A DNA stretch of 64,000 nucleotides from Adiantum capillus-veneris (lineage: Eukaryota > Streptophyta > Polypodiopsida > Polypodiales > Pteridaceae): positions 38,477,281 to 38,541,280 of the forward strand of contig CM043960.1 in NCBI GenBank assembly GCA_014529385.2, in the 5' to 3' direction. The position numbers and the translations under genes are program-made. Below the pieces are notes generated by a model that had not been told where the DNA came from, searched no databases, and was given only the letters and a program-made list of their open reading frames with translations. Shown here in pieces: positions 55,931 through 64,000 of the stretch; the first letter of the stretch is position 1; each line of letters starts with the position of its first letter.

Positions 55931-56391
55931 CTCACTATCCTATCTTATTGCAGATTTAGCAAGAACCACGATTAAATTTTCAATCCATGGGATGAAGCTG
56001 ACTCTACTAGTGCATAGAGGGTACAAGAGGTTGTCAATCTCTCGGAAAACAACAAACAACTCACATCTAACTCAAGCTACACTCAAGTGACTGATATCAC
56101 CAAAAGCCAATTACTCATCGGTAAACAAATCACATCCATTACAACATCAAGTGACATCCAAACGTAATGAAACTTCTAGGACATGTATATGAGACCTAAG
56201 CACACATGCTTATGATCTCAAATCCCACTTTAGGTCAAGTGCCAAAATCGTGATTATTAACAGCAATGGATTTTTGACCTAGTTTTTTTCGACCCAGAAT
56301 GCACCTAAATGCTTAGCAATGATGCCTCAATACCCCATCTATGCTTAGTTTTTGATTTCGAAGTGTAAATTCCTACTTATGATGAAATTAG
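55931..56391. other. leader-like sequence after PBS, no gene
   Basis: On the minus strand this lies downstream of the PBS at 56392. No gag ORF is evident. Confidence 0.35.
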
Positions 56392-56413
56392 GCCGCGGGT
56401 CGGCGACGCCAAA
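56392..56413 (-). promoter_or_regulatory. primer-binding site, TTGGCGTCGCC type
   Basis: The minus strand reads TTTTGGCGTCGCCGACCCGC, close to the TTGGCGCCGTTGCCGGG class of plant gypsy primer-binding sites. Confidence 0.55.
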
Positions 56414-56415
56414 AG

Positions 56416-56836
56416 CTACAAAATACCGTGAAGTGTTTATGTCAATGCGTAGGGCTCTTACCTGCGGTTGCAATGCATCAAACGCGAATGCAATGTGACA
56501 ACCAGGGAGGGAGTAGGAAGCGCAAGAAGGAGAGAGGTGAGCACCGTTAGCTTACACTGTGTATTTCATTATCCAAAACTTAATAATAACTTACAAAAAT
56601 TGGCTTTTATACCTTAACCAAGGTTTTTGGTGGTCAAAACTAATAATCTGGGAGCTCTAACTAAAGATGGGTACTGACAGGTTGATACAGTCTGGAAGCT
56701 TGTAGCCTCGGCTTATCTATTACAAAGATTTATCCATAAATTAGGAGTTATAATATTCCTGATTTATCAAAATAATAAGTGTTTTTACAATGAGAGCTCC
56801 GAAAAATGGTATCCGAGTTAGCTTGCTACTGACATT
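56416..56836 (-). mobile_element. candidate gypsy LTR with PPT before and PBS after
   Basis: In the minus direction a purine tract (GGCAAGGAGGGGGGAA, about 56852-56837) is followed by TGTCAGTAGCAAGC, then a TATA box (GGTATAAAAGCC near 56615-56604), a pyrimidine-rich leader, and a PBS at 56413-56392. Length is about 420 bases. The exact 3' end is uncertain. As at 10377, PPT-LTR-PBS order points to a tandem or recombined element. Confidence 0.5.
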
Positions 56837-56859
56837 CCCCCCCTCCTTGCCTGTGTCGT

Positions 56860-57655
56860 CCCTCGACACAACTTTATGGGCTGAAATAGTCTTCGAGTTG
56901 ACAGTTGGCGAGGCGATCTTTAAGCGCATTTAGGGCCTTTTCGTATCTGATCTTTCTTTCTTTATCTGGCACCTACAAAAACTGCATAGTGACTCTGTTT
57001 TTAAGCTCCACAACTGAGTAGCCTACAAATCTCGAAGTAAGGTTGCTGATCACTGGCCAAATATCTTAGTTCGCTAAGTGAAGAACCCTGTGTAGAACGT
57101 TTCCTTAAACGCCAGCATATTGTGAGAAGGTAAGAACATACATTAGGCGTAGAAGCCATATAGTACTTCTTTGGAAGGTTGGCCACTGAGATCATAGCAT
57201 AAACCTTTATTAACCTCGAGGAATGACATCCATGGGGTGCCTGCTTGCTATGGATCATGGAAAACTTCGATGCAGGTGAGCAACATTTGGAAAATTTTCT
57301 ATAACATTGCACATGATAGATCCGGAAGACTTCTGAAGAAGGACAGGGCACCCGTTAGGGTTTTCACCATGTACTCTTCAGTTCGCGGTCCCTTTTCTGG
57401 AGGAGGCAATCTTGGGTAGTTCAGCCACGTTGGCCGCTTCTTTGTTACAGTGTCTCATGTGCTTGCCAGGTCCTTACAAGTGGTACATGAAAAAAAGTAG
57501 CATCTTTTTGTAGTGCCGCAGGTGCTCTTGTGAACATAATTAAATACCTTGGATTCTTGTTCAACTAGCTCAGCCTCCACTTTGGATGGTCTTGATCTGT
57601 GCCTTCTACTCGCAAGGATATGACAGGGATTGCTGATGCCATTGCGCATTGATTT
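56860..57655 (-). pseudogene. degenerate coding end of the gypsy-like element
   Basis: Minus frames in turn read SRPSKVEAELVEQESKVFNY near 57590, KSSGSIMCNVIENFPNVAHL near 57300, SRFVGYSVVELKNRVTMQF near 57020 and KERKIRYEKALNALKDRLAN near 56930, shortly before the polypurine tract. Stops and frameshifts separate them. No RT, integrase or protease motif is seen, so identity rests on position only. Confidence 0.3.
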
Positions 57656-57985
57656 GATTGGGAGTGAGTTGTGTAATATTGACAGAGTGAAGACCTCTCA
57701 ACTCTCAATCCATCGTTGCCTTCCATTTCCTGTCATCAAATATCTAATATCTAACCAACCCAAATGATTTTCTCATATTAAACTGATAATTTAATATGGG
57801 ATAATAAATGGGAACAAGGGTTAGAATATAGACATGTGATTACGCTTCTCAACACGGGGCCAATGGTAAAGGGGCCCAAATGAGAGATGGTCTGCCAAAG
57901 AGCAAGGTTAACTAATGAATCTTAAAAGACCTTAGGGTTAGCTTCATTAAAGACCTCCAATGGTTAGTGTTAAAATTCCTTTTGA
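57656..57985. other. spacer
   Basis: Nothing recognised between the gypsy remnant and the 45-bp repeats. Confidence 0.4.
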
Positions 57986-57989
57986 CCTT

Positions 57990-58165
57990 AAGCAAGCTAG
58001 GGTTGTGCTTGAGGTGAGAAACTTAGGCAAGCTAGGGTTGTGCTTGAGGTGGGAACCCGATTTAAACTTAGGCAAGCTAGGGCTGTGCTTGAGGTGGGAA
58101 CCTGACCTAAACTTAGGCAAGCTAGGGCTGTGCTTAAGGTGGGAATTCCACCTAAGGTGCTTGTC
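57990..58165. repeat. 45-bp tandem repeat, about 4 copies
   Basis: GGCAAGCTAGGGCTGTGCTT followed by GAGGTGGGAACC and AAACTTA recurs four times. The middle units are 45 bases and the first is about 35. Being a multiple of three, it gives repeat-peptide frames on both strands that are not considered genes. Confidence 0.9.
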
Positions 58166-58179
58166 ATGCTTGATGACTA

Positions 58180-58320
58180 AGGTACTTGAGGTACTTGTCA
58201 CATTTAATGAGGAAGTTGCTTGAGAAGCTTCCTATGCATGGGGGGTAAGATGCTTGAGTCAAAAAGAGAACCTACTCACTTAATGAGGAAGTTGCTTGAG
58301 AAAATTCCTATGCATAAAAA
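58180..58320. repeat. direct repeat of TTAATGAGGAAGTTGCTTGA
   Basis: TTAATGAGGAAGTTGCTTGA followed by GAA(G/A)(C/A)TTCCTATGCAT occurs at about 58204 and 58278. Confidence 0.8.
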
Positions 58321-58539
58321 TCTCAAAGTTAGGGGAATTCTAAAAGAGCACATGGGACACATGTCAGACTCTCACTAAGCTTAACCACATGGGTGCTTGA
58401 ATGCTATTGGTTGGGCTAAAGAGGGGTCCAATGAGCTTTTACTTCCACCTAACAAATATCTAGATATTTTCAAGCTCTCTCTCTCTCTCTCTCTAAGGGG
58501 TAAGGAGGACACTTGTCAAAAGACTACCCATATGCTTGA

Positions 58540-59325
58540 ATGCATGCTGGATGTGATTGGCTAAGGGGAGTGGGGTCCAATGAACTTGTAGCAAGTAAAA
58601 TTTTTGCCCAAAGCAAGAAAGGGGGGTGCTAGGGGGATATACACCATCACACACACTCATTGGAGACACCATTCTCACTTGGTGAAAGTTGAGGAACACC
58701 ACCTCCTTCTCCAAGCTTGTGAGAGTGAAAGCCTACACCAACACTCTTGGCTATGGAATGCAAATCCAACCAAGAGTCATGCTTCAATGCTTAAGCTTTC
58801 CATCTTCTCCATCTCCATTACTATGCTATTATGTATGCTAGCAAGAAGAGTAATGATAAGTGAGGAACTACTTCTTTCTCCTATGGAATGTTTCTTCTTC
58901 CTTTTCCCATTCCCCGCTAGCTCTCTCCACCTTCGAAGGTGTTTGAGGCCTTGGGACTGAGGCTTGGGATAGTTAATGCTTTCTTCAAGTTTATCTTATG
59001 TTATGTTTGAGATGCATGAAGCTTTCCATCTTCATTGCATCACCAAGGTCACAAGGAACACAAAGATTGTATTGTACCAAGTCTCTCTTGATGGGAGAAA
59101 CTATAATACAAATGCCTATTGGAGGGGGGACCGGCTCCATATGAATCCGGTCCTCAACTATTGTCATGTTCTCTAAACTCTCTCTCTTGCAAAAGTATTG
59201 TTCATGCTAAGTTAACTAAGTACCATGTTTATGTTGCTACCATCAATTAAGTTCACCCGCTATGCTCACAAAGTAATCTCTTGAAAGTGCTTCACCTACT
59301 TTCCTAATTCCGCTACTCTCAAAGT
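58540..59325 (+). repeat. LTR-like dispersed repeat D2
   Basis: Reverse-complement partner of 34395-35145. Shared landmarks are GGAGACACCATTCTCAC-side sequence, TTGGCTATGGAATGCAAATC, TGATGGGAGAAACTATAATA and TCCGCTAC at the right end. No coding content. A (CT)n run lies at 58478-58496. Confidence 0.75.
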
Positions 59326-60129
59326 TCATAGGCCATTTCCATTACATCTACCTCTTTTGTAATCTTTTCTTTTAGTGCATCTTCTTCAGCTTTTGACAGT
59401 TGGACCATTGGCACTGTATTAGTTTTGATTATTTGTACTTGAAATTCATCCTTGCCACCTAGCCCTTCTGTTGGCTGTGTCTCCATCTCAGTGAAAGAAA
59501 CTGAGGGGATCTCTATTTGTGGTTGCTTGGAAGTTCCTGCTTCTTCTTGAGTTTCTGGCCGTCCATCTCTTAACAGCTGGTTGACTCTTTTAAGCTCATC
59601 TATTTCTTTTAGTAGTTCTTCTTCTCGTTGCATTCGCATTAAAGCTAGGTCTCTGCGCTAAGATTGCTCCAGTTTAAGCTCTAGCTCGAGGTCCTTGTTC
59701 TTTTTCTCTAATGCTTTGTAGACCTCATCTGTTCCTTTGATAGAGGCTACTGTTGGATTCCCTCCTATTTGCCGCAAGAAAGTTGCCTGATCATTTATTC
59801 TCTACTCTGAGTATTGCAGGGAAGCATTAGCTACATCTAATTGTACTTGCATCTTCTGAAGTGACAGGGTTGTAGTTAGAAGTTCGTTGGTAACTTATGT
59901 CAGCTGTTCATCTTTTGCTTTGCAAGCATCTGACAACTTCGTAAGTAGGTCACCTAATTCGTCCATCTCCTTTTGCTATTTATCCCTTGCTAGCTGATGT
60001 TGTTCTGCTTCAGCTTTCAATTCCTGCACTCCACTTGCCTTTGTAGATCGGTGATGACATTCAATCTGTCGTCTAACTCTCCTTGGAGAGTATCAATCAC
60101 CATCTCTAGTTCTTTGGCCTTTGTGTTGT
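59319..60129 (-). pseudogene. long coiled-coil protein gene, cut by the chromovirus LTR
   Basis: The minus frame runs from the LTR border (60129): KAKELEMVIDTLQGELDDRL, a frame change near 60030, then AEQHQLARDK, stop, QKEMDELGDLLTKLSDACKA, stop, VTNELLTTTLSLQKMQVQLD, stop, GGNPTVASIKGTDEVYKALE, KKNKDLELELKLEQS, stop, and REEELLKEIDELKRVNQLL up to a stop at 59319. Four in-frame stops (TAG, TAA, TAG, TAG) are the only breaks in about 230 codons. Heptad-rich, followed by an acidic tail with QPTEGLGGKDEFQ. Its upstream part was displaced by insertion of the LTR at 60130, or it was part of an adjacent element. Function unknown. Confidence 0.55.
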
Positions 60130-63100
60130 TGTAAGGACTCCAACTTCTGCCGACACCAAAAGCGGGATGGAACCTTTGACAGGTCTCTAGGCCTACTAAG
60201 GTCAAAGTCTTTAAACAAGAAAAGTTCTAGGCAATTCACCCTTACCATTGACAATGGTTTAGGTTTATAGCCCTAGAAGAGACCTAGTCCTGTCTCGCAA
60301 TGGAAACGGGACCCTAGAAAAAACAAATTCCGGCCCTAAATCTTCATCCTTTAGATTAAGGTTTCCTTAGCCAACGCTGTTTTCCCACTAGCATATGTGA
60401 GGGCACAGCCGCTGGTGGATTCCTTGTCCAAGTGAATAAGTTTCTAATCGTTTTAGTGCACGGGAATGGATAGTTACCTGACTTATAAGGTCCACCAGTC
60501 CTTGATTGACAACCTTAGTCAATCCCCACTTACCACCCCGCACTCACACATGATTCTATTGTTGTTTAATTACTACCACATTATTTTCACAATCAAAATA
60601 ATGATTCCTTTTTAACTTTTCAAACTACATTTCCTTAAGACAACCTTTGAAAACAGTATTGAAAGCATTCTTTCAGAAAATAGACATCTTTAAACTTAAG
60701 ACAAGGTACTGTCATTTCTAAGTATCACTGACCAGTACTAACTTGTCTCAAGACCACCTATACAAGGGTGAAAAACGGCACCCATTCCTTATTTATATAA
60801 TCGGGGTGGAAAGTCTTCACCCAAAGTCCGGGTGCCCATACGCCAAAACCAGTTGCCCATACAACCGGGCGGTTCCTCTAGGATAAACTTAAAAGTACTA
60901 TCCATAAACATAAACAAGCACGGGGTAAAGACTGCAGACGTGCCGAGGTAACCGACTCCTCCATGATGGTATCTCCATCATTACTCATTACTTGGAGTAA
61001 AATATTTCCAAGGAATCAGAGGTGTCTTGAGACAAGCTGTCTTAAGGATGGCCAAACATTTCTTTCCTATTTCAACCAGTCATAACCCAATCAGTCCTTT
61101 CCTAATTACAATCATTGCTCGCGGGTTTCGTGGAAGTTACCTTCCATTTACAACCAGTTTTTTTCCTTCCTAACCTTACGTATGCAATGCTTAACTTAAA
61201 ATGAACTCTAAAAGCTATTAATGGCATAATTGAAATCCACCTGGGACTGGTCGTCCATCTGCTGTGGGGCAGGTGCCCGTAAACTCTCCTCTGTGGGCCT
61301 ATGGCTAGGCCCTGCTTCATGGTCGTTAGTTGCTTTGTTGCGTTTGTTACTAACATCTTCATCTTCAGTCAAAGGGTTCCCCCTGGTTCTCTTGGGAGCC
61401 ATTTCGGCAGCCTTATAAAAAGACTTAATCCATTAGAGGATTAATTGAATAACATTTATTTTTCCTTGTTTGCCCAAAAATAAGGATTTTGGACCTCGGT
61501 TAATTCTTTGGCACTTAGATAATTTTATTTCTTAATTTTTCTTATCCATTATATACAAAAATTGGTTACTTCTGACCAAAATACGTACCTAAACTATTTA
61601 TCTAAGGTTAGGATAATTATAATAGATTCCCCAAGGTATATTAATTCTCTGGTATTGATATCAAGGGATTTCTATTTACTTTACTATATTTCCCTTTTTA
61701 TTTTTCCCAAAAATTAAAGTAATTTTATTGGGATATATAGTTAAACTAATTTTCTAATGGTAGCATAATTACCACAGGTTCCTTGAGGTTTAATAAACCT
61801 TTGATAAACATCTCAATTCAATTTAAATCTATTTACTAATTTCCCCTATTTAAATTTCTCAGAAAATAGGGTATTTTAGCTAAAGTAATTAGCTAGATTA
61901 ATTTTTTGACTTTATCCTAATTATCACGGGTTCTTGAACATCTAATTAACCATTGATAAATATATGGAAGCATTTGAATTCCATTTACTAATTTCCCCTA
62001 TTAAAATTGTTCAAAAAACAAGGTATTTTAGCTAAAGTAATTAGCTAATTTAATTTCCTGAACTTCTCCTAATTATCATGGGTTTTTGAACACCTAATTA
62101 ACCACTAATAATTATATGGATTCATTTGAATTCCATTTACTAATTTCCCCTATTTAATATTCTAAAAAATCAGAGTATTTTAACTAAAGTAATTAGCTAA
62201 ATTAACTTTTTGAACTCCTCCTAATTATCACAGGTTGTTGAACACTTAATCAATCCCTGACAATTATATGACAGCATTTGATTTCCATTTACTAATTTCC
62301 CCTATTTAAATTTCTCAAAAAACATGGTATTTTAGCTAAAGTAATTAGCTAAATTAATTTCCTGAACTTCTCCTAATTATCACGGGTTTTGAACACCTAA
62401 TTAACCAATGATAATTTTATGGAAGTATTTGAATTCCATTGATTGATTTCCCCTATTAAAATTGCTCAAAAAACATGGTATTTTAGCTAAAGTAATTAGC
62501 TAAATTAGCTTTCTGAACTTTTCATAATTATCACAGGTTCTTGAACACTTAATTAACCACTGATAATTATATGGAAGTATTTGAATTCCATTTACTAATT
62601 TCCCCTATTTAAATTGCTCAAAAAACAGAGTAATTATGACTAATTAATTAGGAAAACTTCTCAAAAAATTATAGGATAATTTTCCTAGATTAATAACTGT
62701 CTAATGTATCTCTGATAAATACTTCAACTTAATCTAATCCTAATTAATATTTTTACCATTAATTCATGGTTAAATTGGCTAATTTCAGTCCTAATATGAT
62801 TGGATAAATAATTAGTTTAGTATTACTAAGCTTAATTATAATAATCATCAGAGGTTAATTAATTTAAAGAGGTTTAATAAGCATGAATAGGCCTAATCTT
62901 TGATTTATTAACAATTTATGTTAATCTAGCCTTGCTAATTAAGAAGGATTAGGTTAATTATCGTTAGGGTTAATCAATTAGAGATTAAACTCTAATGATT
63001 TCTGCGTAGTGTTTCTCCCTAGATGAGAGAGAAATTCTCAAGGCTCCGAGTCTAACAAAATATGAAGAGAAAGGTCCTATTTATAACTTTTTATGGGCAT

Positions 63101-63488
63101 TTGGCAGATTTTGGCAACTTTCCCCTAGTCCGAGCAGCCCCCTAGCTTGAAATTTGTACCATTTTTTTTTGCAGTTCTTTAATGATGAAATTTGGAATTT
63201 TCTATCTAACTCTAGAACCTTAGTGTAAAGAAGTCTTTGCTAATGATTAATAATGAAACCATCCAATTTTTGTTATTAATTAAATTTCTATGGTAATTTT
63301 GCAGGACTCGTAACTAATCCCGTTTTTATCGGAATTAGATTCTGAAAATTTCTAAACATAGTAAAGCTCTGCTTATAATTCCAAAAATACCAAAATTAAT
63401 AGTGTTTGGAGTCCTGCAATAGTGTTTTCCATTAAGTTTTTCAAGCTTAGTACATTTTTGAAGGTTTCGGAAACTGGAAACCTTACAA
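60130..63488 (-). repeat. 3' LTR of a Ty3/gypsy chromovirus, 3.36 kb
   Basis: In the minus direction it starts TGTAAGGTTTCCAG at 63488, right after a GTTGGGGTGAT polypurine-type tract, and ends ...GAGTCCTTACA at 60130. It shares layout with the 36.5-45.7 kb LTRs: TATA near 63080, 152-bp AT-rich tandem units (anchors at 61881, 62033, 62185, 62337 and 62488), the 162 bp exon, and GGGTGCCC/CGGGCGG blocks. Confidence 0.88.
61241..61402 (-). CDS. LTR-resident 54-codon exon (chromovirus copy, open)
   Basis: ATG at 61402: MAPKRTRGNPLTEDEDVSNK, then GPSHRPTEESLRAPAPQQ and MDDQSQ up to CAG|GTGGAT. It has the same length (54 codons) as the two copies at 37608 and 42399 but no stop: codon 48 is CAG here and TAG there. 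Conservation of length, frame and donor across diverged LTRs argues that it is translated in the autonomous family. It should be the N-terminus of a spliced gag-type product; this is inferred. Confidence 0.55.
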
Positions 63489-63523
63489 TCACCCCAACTT
63501 AAGGATTTTGAGATGTCCTCATC

Positions 63524-64000
63524 TCAACCGAAATTGGGAAAATCCTTGTGAAGGGATACTTCATCCTCCCAGGTGGCGTCCTCGGTAGGGTAGTCCTTCC
63601 ATTTGACCAAATATTCTCTGATAACCGTGTTTCTCAGACTCCTTTCCCTGGTGTCGAGAATACAATCTGGTTGGAGTTCAAGAATTCCTTGCTTCTGCAT
63701 CACAATTTGTTCGTCATCTAGAGTATGATTTGGATTTGGGATGTAAGATTTTAGAAGACTGATATGGAATACATTATGGACCTTGAGGTGTTCGGGCAAT
63801 TTTAGTTTATAAGCTTGATCACTGATTACTTTAATCACTTCATACAGTCCACAATATCTGGGGCTTAGTTTTTTGTATTTTCCCAAAGATAGAGTACTTC
63901 TTTTTGGCCGAACCCTTAGGAATACTTTATCTCCCTGTTTGAAAACCCGATCAGACCGTTTTTGATCAGCATATTGTTTCTGGCGATCCTTGGCTGCCTG
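63524..64000 (-). CDS. pol: gypsy integrase C-terminus with chromodomain (partial)
   Basis: Open on the minus strand from the window end to a stop at 63524. It reads KDRQKQYADQKRSDRVFKQG, FLRVRPKRSTLSLGKYKKLS, PRYCGLYEVIKVIS (GPY/F module, here C-G-L), LPEHLKVHNVFHISLLKSYI and the chromodomain core REYLVKWKDYPTEDATWED. That is the C-terminal end of a chromovirus pol, about 160 residues visible. It looks undamaged, so this element may be young. The 3' LTR follows 35 bases later. Confidence 0.92.
   Translation of the reverse strand, partial: QAAKDRQKQYADQKRSDRVFKQGDKVFLRVRPKRSTLSLGKYKKLSPRYCGLYEVIKVISDQAYKLKLPEHLKVHNVFHISLLKSYIPNPNHTLDDEQIVMQKQGILELQPDCILDTRERSLRNTVIREYLVKWKDYPTEDATWEDEVSLHKDFPNFG

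Noticed and set aside
57947-58223. Repeat proteins on both strands at the 45-bp array
   Set aside because: Explained by the tandem repeat with a period divisible by three.
1-64000. tRNA, rRNA or snRNA genes
   Set aside because: I looked for tRNA-like arms and rRNA core phrases and found none beyond the tRNA-complementary primer-binding sites.

Overview
The window looks like nuclear DNA of a land plant with a large, repeat-filled genome. It holds Ty1/copia, Ty3/gypsy chromovirus and LINE fragments, long AG/TG microsatellites, AT-rich spacers and 78-90 bp GT-AG introns. The species cannot be fixed from sequence alone; a fern-like, lycophyte-like or gymnosperm-like genome is a guess. I found no intact host gene and no tRNA or rRNA gene. 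Almost everything is mobile DNA in various states of decay.

Layout. 1-3.8 kb: decayed copia gag-pol on the minus strand. 3.8-7.0 kb: repeat A, matched by an inverted copy B at 52.1-55.3 kb. 7.1-12.1 kb: LTR-type promoters, an LTR with a primer-binding site, and several tandem repeats. 12.1-26.6 kb: module 1, a gene-rich cluster. It has a broken transposase-like gene, three unrecognised minus-strand genes, a plus-strand gene joining a histone H3 fold to a Ulp1/SENP-type protease, and clusters of tandem hairpin repeats sharing the core ACCAAGCGAA. 26.6-29 kb: AT-rich spacer. 29-32.3 kb: a dead LINE (minus). 32.5-36.4 kb: spacer, an LTR-like repeat and a degenerate ORF. 36.5-45.7 kb: a complete LTR retrotransposon (minus) with TSD CTTAT, LTRs up to 4.45 kb and only about 1 kb of internal sequence. 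46.3-51.6 kb: module 2 (minus), a second, diverged transposase-like gene of the same family followed by another H3-fold gene, plus a terminal-inverted-repeat family. 52-55.9 kb: repeat B with a 394 bp retroposon-like insertion. 56.4-60.1 kb: gypsy LTR/PBS, tandem repeats and a broken coiled-coil gene. 60.1-64 kb: 3' LTR and integrase/chromodomain end of an autonomous chromovirus whose LTR is related to the 36.5-45.7 kb element.

Two things stand out. (1) Modules 1 and 2 each pair the same transposase-like family with an H3-fold protein downstream on the same strand. In module 1 the H3 fold is fused to a SUMO-protease-like domain, and hairpin arrays sit in its promoter and first recognised intron. 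This suggests a multi-gene mobile element family that uses a captured histone. (2) The large LTRs at 36.5-45.7 and 60.1-63.5 kb carry a conserved 162 bp coding exon with a splice donor inside the LTR. In the complete element it splices in phase across the primer-binding site into the internal ORF.

Most premature stops are TAA, TAG or TGA where CAA, CAG or CGA would restore the frame. That fits cytosine-methylation decay of silenced elements. All names come from reading motifs by eye; no database search was possible.
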